Shown here piece by piece: positions 1 to 9,043 of a stretch of DNA of 64,000 nucleotides (within the stretch, counting starts at the first letter, position 1; the number at the start of each line of letters is the position of its first letter). The notes under the pieces are model-generated. The model saw only the letters and a list, made by a program, of their open reading frames with translations. It made no database searches and was not told where the DNA came from. The position numbers were made by a program, and so were the translations under genes. Source of the stretch: JALORV01 sp963791235 (GTDB taxonomy: Bacteria > Pseudomonadota > Gammaproteobacteria > Burkholderiales > Burkholderiaceae_F); contig CAWBRW010000017.1 of NCBI GenBank assembly GCA_963791235.1, forward strand, positions 124,001-188,000, in the 5' to 3' direction.

Positions 1-1
1 G

Positions 2-625
2 CGCGTGGCACTGCCACTGGCGCTGATCGCGTCGTGCAGTTCGATGTTCGGCGCGCTGCTGGGCCTGGCGCTGCCGGACTCCGTCGTTCGCATCGCGCTT
101 GGGATTGCGATCCTGGGCATCGTTGCGGTCATGCTGCTAGCGCGCAAGTCGGAGTACCCGGAGGTCCCGAGCAGCGACCGGCTGGCCCTCGCGCTGGGCA
201 TGAACGGCGTGTTCGTGGATGGTGCGTCTGGCCAGCAGGTCGCGTGGCGCATGCATCGCACCCCGCAGGGACTGGCGCTGTTTCTCTTCATCGGCGTGCT
301 GGCGGGCATGTTTGGTCTGGGCGCCGGCTGGGCGAATGTGCCTGCCCTGAACCTGGTCATGGGGGCACCGCTGAAAGTCGCCGCAGGCTCGTCAAGCTTC
401 ATACTTTCACTGGTCGATTCGTCGGCGGCGTGGGTGTACCTGAACAACGGTGCGGTGCTGCCGGTCATTGCAGCGCCGTCGGTGATCGGCATGATGCTCG
501 GCGCCAAGATCGGTGCAAGGCTGCTGCATGTGCTGAAGGCCTCGGTCATCCGGCGCCTGGTAATTGTGATGCTGCTATTCGCCGGCGGGCGCGCACTGAT
601 GGTCGGCCTGGGAATTGGGATCTGA
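2..625 (+). CDS. TauE/SafE (TSUP) family sulfur-anion exporter, 5'-truncated
   Basis: This is the C-terminal part of an integral membrane protein; the frame is open from the window edge, so the true start lies upstream. The visible ~206 residues contain several hydrophobic segments and the glycine-rich GMFGLGAGWANVPAL stretch that resembles the second-half repeat of TSUP proteins, plus a C-terminal SVIRRL...GGRALMVGLG ending typical of that family. Known members export sulfite, sulfoacetate or related anions, or take them up, across the inner membrane. The next gene follows 28 bases later and may be co-transcribed. Placement 8 kb before a sox cluster fits a role in sulfite or sulfonate traffic, but the substrate is inferred. 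Confidence 0.8.
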   Translation, partial: RVALPLALIASCSSMFGALLGLALPDSVVRIALGIAILGIVAVMLLARKSEYPEVPSSDRLALALGMNGVFVDGASGQQVAWRMHRTPQGLALFLFIGVLAGMFGLGAGWANVPALNLVMGAPLKVAAGSSSFILSLVDSSAAWVYLNNGAVLPVIAAPSVIGMMLGAKIGARLLHVLKASVIRRLVIVMLLFAGGRALMVGLGIGI

Positions 626-653
626 GCCAGAACGCCGGCATGTGGAAGCAACA

Positions 654-1064
654 ATGAACACGAAGGGCATCGAACCCGAACAGATTCGCTACGCGGAGTG
701 GCTGCGCTGGAGCGGTTGGCTGGGACTGGCCGTGCTCGTCGGCGCCTTCGGGCTGTACGTCAGCGGGGTGCTGCCGCCGGTCATTCCTGTTGAGCATCTG
801 CCGCAGATCTGGGGCCTGCCGTCGCGCGAACTGATGCAGCGGCATGAGCTGGAGGGCGGCTGGTCCTGGATCCACTCGCTCGGCCGCGGCGACATGCTGA
901 ACCTGCTCGGCATCGCGATCCTCTCCGGCTGCTCGGCGCTGCCGCTGCTGGCCGTCACCGGCATCTACCTGCGTCGTAGTGAACGACTCTTTGCCGCGCT
1001 GTGCCTGCTGCAGGTCGCCGTGCTGGTACTGGCGGCATCGGGTCTGATCGCGCCGGGGCACTGA
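654..1064 (+). CDS. Small integral membrane protein, DUF1634-like
   Basis: A ~136-residue protein with three predicted membrane segments, around residues 20-40, 83-103 and 112-132. The ATG at 654 is chosen because GGAAG precedes it at about eight bases; an upstream in-frame start at 615 would overlap the exporter gene. Small three-helix DUF1634 proteins often lie next to TauE/SafE exporters, as here, and the GDMLNLLGIAIL and LQVAVLVLAASG segments fit that topology. Function is unknown; an accessory role for the exporter is a guess from context. The family assignment is by appearance and is moderate. Confidence 0.6.
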   Translation: MNTKGIEPEQIRYAEWLRWSGWLGLAVLVGAFGLYVSGVLPPVIPVEHLPQIWGLPSRELMQRHELEGGWSWIHSLGRGDMLNLLGIAILSGCSALPLLAVTGIYLRRSERLFAALCLLQVAVLVLAASGLIAPGH

Positions 1065-1067
1065 AGC

Positions 1068-1907
1068 ATGACGGCCCCGACCACACTACGCCGCGTTGCG
1101 CTGATGACGCAATGGACCGAGTTTGATTCGGGTGCCGAGAAAGTTGCAATCGAACTCGCGCAGCGGCTGCAGCTTCCGCTCAGCGTCGTGGTACCGCTGT
1201 TGAGCAATCCAGAATACGAAGTCGTCGCGCACGGCCTTGTCGCAGACGCTGAGGCCGCGACGGCCGCTGCCGTGGCCGCCTTCACCGCGCGGGCCCGCGA
1301 TGCCGGTGTGACCACCGAGATTCGTGTCCGACGTGGCGACGAACTCTGGCGCGAGGTGGTGGAAGAAGTGCGTTCGCTGCGCGCGGACCTGCTGGTCACG
1401 CGACGTCGCGGCCATCGCGGTTTTCTCGGCCGGCTGCGGGTCGGAGAGATGGTGCGGCAGATCGCGGTGCACTCGTCATGTCCGCTCATGGTGGTTCCGC
1501 GTCAGGCACGCGCGCCGTCGCAGGGAATATTGGTGGTGATTCAGGCCGGCGCAACGGTCGAGCCTGAGATGCGCAGCGCTGCAATGCTCGCGTCCAGACT
1601 GGGCCTTCCCTTGCGCGTTCTGATCGTCGTGCCGAAGGGACAGGCGCGTGCGTATGGCAACGTCCAACTGCAGCAGGCTCAGGAGGTTGCGCGCCAGGCC
1701 CAGGTAAGTGTCGACGGCAGCGTCCAGACGGGGCCATTGCCCGAGGCGCTGGAATCGAGCATGCGCGGCAGCGCGGTGGATCTGCTGGTGATCGGGGTTT
1801 CGCAGGGCCCAGCGAGCCACGGCAGACTGCGTGATGTGGTCGAGGGCGTCGTCGGCGGGGTACCCTGCGCAACATTGCTCGTTGGCACGCAGTCGCCGAC
1901 CGCCTGA
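1068..1907 (+). CDS. Tandem universal stress protein (UspA family)
   Basis: A 279-residue cytoplasmic protein made of two Usp-like domains. The first (about 1-145) ends with DLLVTRRRGHRGFLGRL and SCPLMVVPR, the usual ATP-binding G-x-R-G and C-P-x-x-V-V-P pattern. The second (about 150-275) is weaker and ends with DLLVIGVSQG and CATLLVG. Tandem Usp proteins occur in many proteobacteria and bind ATP or other nucleotides under stress. It starts four bases after the stop of the preceding membrane gene, so the first three genes look like one transcription unit. The ligand and the specific stress cannot be read from sequence. Confidence 0.85.
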   Translation: MTAPTTLRRVALMTQWTEFDSGAEKVAIELAQRLQLPLSVVVPLLSNPEYEVVAHGLVADAEAATAAAVAAFTARARDAGVTTEIRVRRGDELWREVVEEVRSLRADLLVTRRRGHRGFLGRLRVGEMVRQIAVHSSCPLMVVPRQARAPSQGILVVIQAGATVEPEMRSAAMLASRLGLPLRVLIVVPKGQARAYGNVQLQQAQEVARQAQVSVDGSVQTGPLPEALESSMRGSAVDLLVIGVSQGPASHGRLRDVVEGVVGGVPCATLLVGTQSPTA

Positions 1908-1943
1908 TGATGACAAAGCGCGTGGCGCATTCGGGAGCCGGTG

Positions 1944-3408
1944 ATGTCGCAGATGCTCAATCTGGCACGCGCAGCGCACCTGGTCGGCGTGCCGCGCGGT
2001 GTGTTGCAGCGGATGATCAGTGCCGGCGAGATCGAGGCCGCAGACGGGCTGATCGCGATCGACGAACTGCGGCGGGTCTTCCCGGCGGCTGCGCTAGACG
2101 ACAGCGGAGCGTTCGAGCGTGTGCGCACCATCCGCGAAGAGGCATTCGGCCGGCGCGTGCGCGAGCGGATTCTGCCGTCGCTCGGAGGTTCTGTCGCAGC
2201 GACTGTTCGTACAGAGCCAGGAGCTGGCCGATCTGCGGCGTTACCTGACCGGATATCACGATCTCGTGGTGGCGGTCTCGGAGCAGATCAATGGTCTGGC
2301 GGCCGGCGATGCTCGGCTGCAGCCGCTGGTGCAGTTCGTCCACGCCGGCTTAAGGCGCGTTCTGGGCAGTGAGCCTGCAGAACCTCTGGATGCGATGGCG
2401 AACATGATGCAGGTGATCTCAGCCCACGTGACGATGCGACCGAGCGGTCATCAGTTCATCGTCGAGGGCAACGACTCGATCCTGCAGGCCGGGCTGAAGG
2501 CCGGGCTTCGCCTGGGCTACGGTTGCGGCACGGGGTCCTGCGGACTGTGCAAGGCACGCGTCGTGAGTGGGGATATCCGGCAGGTGCAGCACAGCGACCT
2601 GCGGCTGTCGGAGCAGGAACGGCAGCAGGGCTACGCGCTGTTGTGTGCCCACACGGCGGTAACTGACCTGGTGATCGAGTCGCTCGAGGCATCCGGCCCG
2701 TCGGACATTCCGCAGCAGGAGCTGGTCGCCACGGTGCGCGCGGTGACCGCGCTCGGTCCGTACACCAGGCTGCTGCACCTTCAGACCCCGCGCAGCAGCC
2801 GGTTGCGATTCCTCGCCGGTCAGCTGGTGACGCTCGGCGTCGCCGGCCTCGGTGACGACATCGAGCAGACCGTCGCGCTTGCGAGCTGCCCTTGCGACGA
2901 GCGCAACCTGCACTTTCACCTGGCGCGCGATGACGATGGGCCGTTGTCGGCGGCACTGTTCGCCGAGCGCATTCGTGCCGGCGAAGCGGTGGGTGTGCGC
3001 GGACCCGTGGGCGATTTCGTCCTCGACGGGGAAAGCGCGCGACCGTTGGTGTTCGCGGCCTGCGACACGGGCTTCGGCCCGATCAAGAGTCTGATCGAGC
3101 ACGCGATGGCGAGCGAGCACGTCGAGTCGTTTGCGCTGCATTGGCTCGCCACGCGCAGCGACGGTCATTACCTGGATAACCAGTGTCGCGCGTGGGCCGC
3201 GGCATACGACCAGTTCGCCTACAAGCCACTGGTCGATGCCGATCAGGCGGCCGGCGCACGTCACCTGGTCGACCGGGCCGCGGCCCGGCCCGGCCTCGCA
3301 GCGAGCGATGTATTCATCGCCGGCCCGTCGACCTTCGTCTTCGAAGCGGCGCAGGCGTTCATTGCCGCCGGTGTCGCGGCCGAGCAGACGCACACGCTGG
3401 CGGTCTGA
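1944..3408 (+). CDS. HTH-[2Fe-2S] ferredoxin-flavin reductase fusion protein (frameshifted near 2184)
   Basis: The coding sequence is split over two frames. Bases 1944-2183 encode a MerR/excisionase-like N-terminus (LARAAHLVGVPRGVLQRMIS ...), and the frame from about 2185 to 3408 continues it. Removing one G near 2184 gives a continuous ~487-residue protein. After a helical linker comes a plant-type [2Fe-2S] domain with ligands in GYGCGTGSCGLCKA and a later ALLCAH, then a ferredoxin-NADP reductase-like FAD/NAD module ending in DVFIAGPSTFV. Such proteins pass electrons from NAD(P)H to a partner oxygenase or Rieske protein. The next gene, which abuts it, encodes a Rieske protein and is the obvious candidate partner. 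Start at 1944 follows GGGAG. Confidence 0.75.
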
Positions 3409-4080
3409 GTGACAGTTCCGACCACTTTCTCGATGCAGCAGGTCTTTCCGACGATGAGCGACGCACTTAATTTCCTGGTCAAGGCCCGGCCCGACGCGAT
3501 GGGCCATTACTTCAAGTTCCTGAAGGAGGCTGGCAAGCATCTCGACCCGAAGACGCGCAACCTGATTTCGGTGATCACCAAGGTCCATGCGCAGACCGAT
3601 CGCGGCTTCCGGCAGTACCTGTCGCGCGCGCTGCGCGAGGGCTGCACGCCGGCCGAGATACTGGATGCGCTGCTGATGGCCTTCCCGGCACTTGGGCTGG
3701 CAAAGATCGTGTGGGCGGTCGACATCCTGATCGACATGGATCTGCCCGAGTTCCAGGCCGATGCGATGGGCTTCCCCGGCGCGTGGCACGACGTGATGGC
3801 CGCGGCCGACATCGAGGTCGGCACCACGCAGCGCCACGACTGCGACGGGCGCGGACTGTTCGTCCACCGGACCCAGGACGAGTACCGGGTCTACGACAGC
3901 CGCTGTCCGCACCAGACCACCAACATCCCGCATCTGGCGCTCGACGGAACGACGCTCACCTGTCCCAAGCACGAGTGGGCTTTCGACATCACGACCGGCG
4001 CGTGCATCGCCAAGGGCTCGACGCCGTTGAAACGCTGGAAGACCAGGGTCGAGGGCGGCCGGCTGCTCGCGTACTGGTAG
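3409..4080 (+). CDS. AhpD-like (carboxymuconolactone decarboxylase) / Rieske fusion protein
   Basis: A 223-residue protein with two parts. Residues ~25-115 resemble the helical AhpD/CMD core, but the usual CxxC peroxidatic pair is absent (HAQTDRG stands where it would be). Residues ~135-223 form a Rieske domain with ligands C166-P-H168 and C185-x2-H188. The GTG start at 3409 directly follows the stop of the reductase gene; an alternative ATG lies at 3433. Rieske domains carry single electrons, so this protein could be reduced by the upstream [2Fe-2S] reductase. The fused AhpD fold may serve as an oligomer scaffold or as a decarboxylase-like site. The substrate is unknown. Confidence 0.8.
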   Translation: MTVPTTFSMQQVFPTMSDALNFLVKARPDAMGHYFKFLKEAGKHLDPKTRNLISVITKVHAQTDRGFRQYLSRALREGCTPAEILDALLMAFPALGLAKIVWAVDILIDMDLPEFQADAMGFPGAWHDVMAAADIEVGTTQRHDCDGRGLFVHRTQDEYRVYDSRCPHQTTNIPHLALDGTTLTCPKHEWAFDITTGACIAKGSTPLKRWKTRVEGGRLLAYW

Positions 4081-4108
4081 CGACAACGCTTGAGCGGCAC
4101 CGGCATCC

Positions 4109-5544
4109 ATGGACTACCTGCCCATTTTCATGAAGCTCAGCCGATCGCCCATGCGCGGTGATCGGCGGTGGCGAGGTCGCCGCGCGCAAGGTCGGCCTGC
4201 TGCTCGACGCTGGCGCGCGCGTCACGGTGACGGCGCCGGAGCTGTGCGAGCCGCTCGCTGAATTGCTGCGGCAGGGCCGGATCGACTACCGCGCCGAGGC
4301 CTTCACGCCGGCCGCGCTGCAAGGCGTGGCGCTCGCGATCGCCGCGACCGACGATCGCACTGTCAACGCCGAAGTCTCGCGCCTGGCGCAATCGCAGCTG
4401 CTGCCGGTCAACGTCGTCGACGATCCAGAGTTGTGCTCGTTCATCCTGCCGGCGATCGTCGATCGTTCGCCGGTCGTGGTCGCAGTGTCCACCGGCGGTG
4501 CCTCGCCGGTGCTGGCACGCCTGCTGCGGGCGCGCCTGGAGTCGCTCGTGCCGGCGACGTATGGCCAGCTGGCGCAACTCGCGCGGCGCTTTCGCGAGCG
4601 TGTCCGAAATGCGCTTGCCGCAACCGGCGCGGCGGCCGTTCTGGGAACGGGTGTTCCAGGGCCCGGTGGCCGAACTCGTGTTCTCGGGGCGGATCGCCGA
4701 GGCCGAGCGCGCACTGGAGAGCGAACTGGAGACGACCGCCGGCCGCGGCGCAGATCCCGGCGAGGTGTACCTGGTAGGGGCGGGGCCCGGCAACCCCGAT
4801 CTGCTGACGTTTGCCGCCATGCGGCTGATGCAGCAGGCCGATGTGGTCCTGTACGACAACCTGGTGTCGCCGGCGATCCTGGATCTCACGCGCCGCGACG
4901 CCGAGCGCATCTATGTTGGCAAGCAGCGCGCGCACCACACGATGCGCCAGGAGGAGATCAACGCGCTGCTGGTCCGGCTCGCCCGCACCGGTCGCCGCGT
5001 GCTGCGCCTGAAGGGCGGAGATCCGTACGTGTTCGGCCGCGGCGGGGAGGAGATCGAATCACTCGCCGCCAGCGGCATTCGCTTCCAGGTCGTGCCGGGC
5101 ATCACCGCCGCCTGCGGCGTGGCGGCGTACGCAGGCATCCCGCTGACCCACCGCGACTACGCGCAGTCGTGCGTACTGGTGACCGGCCATCTGAAGGACG
5201 GCACGATGAATCTCGACTGGCACGGACTTGCGCGGCCGCGTCAGACCGTAGTGGTCTACATGGGACTGCTGGGCCTCGCGGAATTCTGCGCGGAGCTGAT
5301 CGCGCATGGTATGCCACGCGACATGCCGGCGGCGGTCGTGCAGCAGGCCACGCTGCCGCAGCAGCGGGTCGTCACCGCCACGCTCGAAGATCTGCCGCAG
5401 CGAGCCGCTGCGGCGGACCTGCGGCCGCCGACCCTCGTCATCGTCGGCGACGTCGTCAGGCTGCGCGACAAGCTGTCGTGGTACGAACCGTCTGGCGAGC
5501 CGGTGGCGGCTGTGGCGCCGGGTGAGGAGACGCGATCGGTTTAG
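4109..5544 (+). CDS. cysG: Siroheme synthase CysG (two frameshifts)
   Basis: This is the trifunctional enzyme that methylates uroporphyrinogen III and then oxidises and ferrochelates precorrin-2 to siroheme, the cofactor of sulfite and nitrite reductases. The start MDYLPIFMKLS at 4109 is typical. An extra A at 4151 and an extra T near 4615 break the frame; removing both gives a continuous ~477-residue protein. The N-terminal dehydrogenase/ferrochelatase part has VIGGGEVAARK and the STGGASPVLARLLR segment. The C-terminal methyltransferase has VYLVGAGPGNPDLLT, GGDPYVFGRGGEE and VVPGITAACG. Both halves are well preserved apart from the two extra bases, which argues for sequence error or very recent loss. 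Confidence 0.9.
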
Positions 5545-5580
5545 GGTCTGTAGGCCACGCTCACGTCGCGTCCAAGGCCG

Positions 5581-6726
5581 CTATTCGCGCGAGAGTCTTG
5601 ATTGCAGCAGGCCGCGGGCCGCGTGCCTCACGTCGGGCGAGGAGAAGCGGAAGGCTGCGCGATCCAGCAGGTAGTGGATGAAGCTGGTCGCGAAGCCCAG
5701 GGCCAGCAACGCCGGCACGAAGGGTGAGGAGCGCAGCCACCACGCCACCTCGCCGAAGATGCGATCGGCGTACACGTATTCGTCGGCCACCGCCTCCACC
5801 TCCAGTACCGGCAGCAGCAGCGCGGAGATGACGGCGAGCACGAGCAGCACGGCCCAGCCGCGCCGATTGATCGGCGCCAGCAGCCGTTGCAAGTGCGTGC
5901 GGGGCTCCTCGGCCCCACCCGAAGCCGCGAGCGAGGCGAGTCCCATCGCGGCGCTCCAATGCTGCACGCTCCACAGCACGATGAACAGGAAGGGGTCGCG
6001 CGCCAGGAAGGCGAAGAGCACCATGGCCGAGATGCCGAGGACATAGGCCACGCGCGGCAGCGATGGGCGCTGCGAACGCAGTTCGACGCGCAGCATCAGG
6101 GCGGTCAGGATTACGACGAGGACGATGCCGACATCGCTTATCGTGCGCGCGAACAGGTCCGACCCGACTGCTCCCAGCAGCGGATCGATCCAGCGGTCCT
6201 GGAAGGCGATCGATCCAGCGAGGGCCTCTGCCACCACGACGAAACCGCCGCCCACGACGAGAGAAAACCACCGATCGAGCCGTCGCGTGCTCGGCTCCGA
6301 CGCGCGTCCGGCGCGCGCGCGGTACAGGCTGAGCAACCCGAAGTGCTGGGCGGCAAAGTGGTAACTCACCAGCAAGTAGTTCAGGACGGCGAGCCAGATC
6401 ACGCGCTCGGTCAACGGCACTGGCAGCACGCTCTCGGGAGCCAGCAGCAGGCCGAAACAGGCCATGACGATAGCTATCGGGGCCAGGACGAAGCGCAGCC
6501 ACTGCTTGGCGAGCAGTGGACGGTACGCCGGGGTCGCGTAGGCCAGCCAGGCCGAAGAGACTCGGTGGCCGAACCACAAAGGCACCGCGAGGGCGAAGAA
6601 AAGGCCGTCCACCGGGCTGACGCGCACGTCGTCATGTCCCCGCGCCAGCAGAAGGACCAGGGGTGCCAACCACAGCGCATTCAGGATCCAAACGAGATCC
6701 CAGGCCGGGCTCTTGATCCAGCGCAT
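5581..6726 (-). CDS. Multi-pass inner membrane protein of unknown function
   Basis: A ~381-residue protein with about nine or ten hydrophobic segments and short arginine-rich loops. I chose the start at 6726 (MRWIKSPAWDLVWILN) because the further upstream ATG at 6822 adds a hydrophilic, low-quality stretch; neither has a clear ribosome binding site. The histidine-containing segments NYLLVSYHFAAQHFG and the C-terminal SFIHYLLDRAAFRFS are the most distinctive parts and could bind a metal or cofactor. I recognise no named family. It converges on cysG with only 36 bases between stops and appears to be transcribed alone. Confidence 0.7.
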   Translation of the reverse strand: MRWIKSPAWDLVWILNALWLAPLVLLLARGHDDVRVSPVDGLFFALAVPLWFGHRVSSAWLAYATPAYRPLLAKQWLRFVLAPIAIVMACFGLLLAPESVLPVPLTERVIWLAVLNYLLVSYHFAAQHFGLLSLYRARAGRASEPSTRRLDRWFSLVVGGGFVVVAEALAGSIAFQDRWIDPLLGAVGSDLFARTISDVGIVLVVILTALMLRVELRSQRPSLPRVAYVLGISAMVLFAFLARDPFLFIVLWSVQHWSAAMGLASLAASGGAEEPRTHLQRLLAPINRRGWAVLLVLAVISALLLPVLEVEAVADEYVYADRIFGEVAWWLRSSPFVPALLALGFATSFIHYLLDRAAFRFSSPDVRHAARGLLQSRLSRE

Positions 6727-6990
6727 CGGAGCAGAACGAAGCGCATCGGTGCGGTTTGATGTTTCCCCGACCTCTTTATCGGCGCAGGTCGACGCAAGGA
6801 AGATTTGGTGCATAAGTCGCATCGCGCGTCGCTATTGAAGACCGAGCTGCATTTTCACTGTTAGGGGAGGCGAGAGCTATGAAATTCGCGAGCTCCATGA
6901 GACCCGCCGCGTCGTTGTTCTCGTGGAAGCCGCAAGCGCTCCTCTGCCACGAGAGGCAGCTGATTGCAGGAACTTCAAGAACCTGCAGGT

Positions 6991-8076
6991 TCAGTGAGAC
7001 CCGGCGAGTTGCTGCGTGGCACGTTTCACGTTCTCGGCGCCGCCCTTGCGCCAGCCAGCGAGCAATTCGGACGCGCGCTGTTCCCAGATTCGCCTGCTGC
7101 CGTCCACGGCGCGCTCCAGCCGGTCGAAATCGAGCCCGCCCGATTCCGTGCGGCATGCCTCCGCCAGTTCGGGCGCCATTGCGCGCCGCAGGCCATCGAA
7201 GTTGGCCTGCCAGAAGAGCAGGGAACGGGTGGCGGTGCGGGCCGTCAGGCGGGGCAGCGTGACCAGGCAATCGGCCAGCAGGTCGCGCACCGCGCGAATC
7301 ACGACCTCCGTGCGCCGGTCGCTGACATCCAGAAGCATTTCCTCCCACTCTGCCCCGAGCAGGTGCCCGGCGTGCAGTTCGCCCAATTCATGCAGCACCA
7401 GAGTTTCCGCCTCGCCGGCGGCCATCGCGACCACGGCGGCCTCGACATCGGCGTCGGCGCCATAGGCGCGCAGCGCCAGTGCAAAGACGTTGTCGCGGGG
7501 TCCGCGCAGTGCAGTCTCGGTCCGAGTCCACAGCCAGCGGCGCAGCGCGTCGCTGCGGATCAGGATCGTGTTGTTACGGCTGACCGCCGGGGCCGCGGTG
7601 ATGCCGCGCGCCAGTTCGGCTCCGGCCACGATCACCCGCACGCCGTCGCGCAGCTGGTCGGATTCGCACCGCGCCAGGAAGAACATTGGTGCCCCGAACA
7701 GGCCGAGGCCGGCGCCATAGACCAGGCCGATCGGCTGCAGCTCGCGGTTCGCGCTGGCCTCGTCGAAGGGGTCGATCCCGCCCGCCAGCGGCAGGTCGGC
7801 GTAGGTGGCGGCCCCCTGGTCCCGCAGTGCGTCCCACTGTTGTTCGCGCTGCGAAATCCACTCGCTCAGGCGGCCGCGGTCCGGCGCGGCGCCGAGCGGC
7901 AGTCCGGTCGACCACCGGAAGTACTCGCGCATCCCGAGCAGGTAAGTGCAGAGCGATTTCTCGCGCGCGTGCAACGCGTCGCCCAGATCAGAGTTGAACT
8001 GAACGGCAGTGGCGAGGGTGTCGTGCTCATGGCTACGCGTACCCGCCGCTGCCACGGGCGAGCCGGCGGGCGTCAC
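6991..8076 (-). CDS. Conserved protein of unknown function with HELGE motif
   Basis: A soluble, mostly helical 361-residue protein without signal peptide. Its most striking motif is TLVLHELGELHAGH (about residues 228-241), which resembles a metal-binding His/Glu cluster but is not a standard HExxH protease site. The N-terminal region has REYFRWSTGLPLG. It is translationally coupled to the upstream S24-type peptidase gene: its start overlaps that gene's stop by four bases. I recall conserved uncharacterised proteobacterial proteins with this pattern but cannot assign a function. A role together with the peptidase is inferred only from the overlap. Confidence 0.7.
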   Translation of the reverse strand: MTPAGSPVAAAGTRSHEHDTLATAVQFNSDLGDALHAREKSLCTYLLGMREYFRWSTGLPLGAAPDRGRLSEWISQREQQWDALRDQGAATYADLPLAGGIDPFDEASANRELQPIGLVYGAGLGLFGAPMFFLARCESDQLRDGVRVIVAGAELARGITAAPAVSRNNTILIRSDALRRWLWTRTETALRGPRDNVFALALRAYGADADVEAAVVAMAAGEAETLVLHELGELHAGHLLGAEWEEMLLDVSDRRTEVVIRAVRDLLADCLVTLPRLTARTATRSLLFWQANFDGLRRAMAPELAEACRTESGGLDFDRLERAVDGSRRIWEQRASELLAGWRKGGAENVKRATQQLAGSH

Positions 8077-8522
8077 TCGACGTAGCGCCGCGTCTCGCGG
8101 CGCCGTCCGGGGCGGGACTTCTGGATGATCACGCCGCGCACGCAGGCCAGATCCGCCAGTTCGTACTCGGGGTGACCCGGCTGCAGGGCGAGCAGGCGCC
8201 AGCCCGGACCCTGCTGGTGCAGACAGCGGAAGACGAGCTCCCCGCCCGCTTCGGCGAGGACATAGGAGCCGTGCCGGGCGAGGCCTTCGGGCTCGACGAT
8301 CACTATGTCGCCTTCGACGAACTCCGGCGCCATCGAATCGCCGAGTACCATCAGCGCGAACGCTTCGCCGGACCCGCAGAGGCTGTCGCCGACCTCAGTG
8401 TCGCGTGCCGGGTGGATCGGAATCATCGTTCCTGGGCCGGGTTGCTTGGAAGTTGCCATCCACTGGACCGTGTCGGTGGGTACTTCGGCCGCTAATGCAC
8501 GGGCCGGCGCGCGAACCGCCAC
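8073..8522 (-). CDS. S24 family (LexA/UmuD C-terminal type) peptidase-like protein
   Basis: A protein of up to 149 residues that consists of the LexA/UmuD-like protease fold only, with no DNA-binding domain. The catalytic serine sits in MVLGDSMAPEFVEGDIVIVE. The general-base lysine expected in the later strand is replaced: the sequence reads GELVFRCLHQ, with arginine near the expected place, so autocleavage activity is uncertain. The start is uncertain. A GTG at 8522 opens the frame, while ATG codons at 8459 and 8426 would give shorter proteins that keep the whole fold. It overlaps the downstream HELGE-motif gene by four bases, so the two form an operon. Confidence 0.75.
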   Translation of the reverse strand: MAVRAPARALAAEVPTDTVQWMATSKQPGPGTMIPIHPARDTEVGDSLCGSGEAFALMVLGDSMAPEFVEGDIVIVEPEGLARHGSYVLAEAGGELVFRCLHQQGPGWRLLALQPGHPEYELADLACVRGVIIQKSRPGRRRETRRYVE

Positions 8523-8712
8523 CCCCAGCCTGGGATGCCCGGCGATTCTGCAAGCCCGGCGGCACCCGCAGAATCACCCATGCGGGTAGCCGACGCCAAT
8601 CCTATCAAGCAATGTACGGGCCCGCCGACATGACCGCTAATACTGACCCTTCGCAAGAGCATGAGAGCGCCGCTGCGCTACAAAGACAAGAACCTGTCAT
8701 GAGGAGATGTAA

Positions 8713-8940
8713 GTGAACTACGACAAGGAACTGGACGCGCGCGGCCTCGCATGCCCGCTGCCCATCGTGAAGACGCGCAAGGCGCTCAACGAACTGACCA
8801 CCGGCCAGGTGCTGAAGGTGATGGCCACCGACTCGGGCTCGGTCGCCGACATGAAGGCGTTCTCCGAGCAGACGGGCAACGAACTGCTGGCGTCCTCGCA
8901 GGAGGCTGGCATGTACCTTTTCTATCTGAAGCGGCGCTAG
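8713..8940 (+). CDS. tusA: Sulfurtransferase TusA
   Basis: A 75-residue cytoplasmic sulfur carrier. The family's CPxP motif is present as LACPLPIVKTRKAL with the persulfide-forming Cys14, followed by the usual TGQVLKVMATDSGS strand-helix. TusA proteins hand sulfane sulfur between rhodaneses, DsrE proteins and acceptors such as heterodisulfide reductase-like enzymes. The start is a GTG at 8713 preceded by GAGGAG, which makes this start clear. It is the first gene of the sulfur block and is followed by dsrE2, a pairing known from sulfur oxidisers where TusA and DsrE2 work in the same cytoplasmic relay. Confidence 0.93.
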   Translation: MNYDKELDARGLACPLPIVKTRKALNELTTGQVLKVMATDSGSVADMKAFSEQTGNELLASSQEAGMYLFYLKRR

Positions 8941-9043
8941 GCGCAGCAGCGGTGCCGGGCGCAGCGACACCACGTCCTGCGGCCCGGCTGCGGCATGTGC
9001 GGCGCGCATCCTGTGCACCGTCGAATCCAAGGCAAGAGGCAAC

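Noticed and set aside
1907..2248. Overlapping frame with an ATG right at the usp stop
   Set aside because: Out of frame with the HTH-like N-terminus at 1944, Arg-rich and without motifs.
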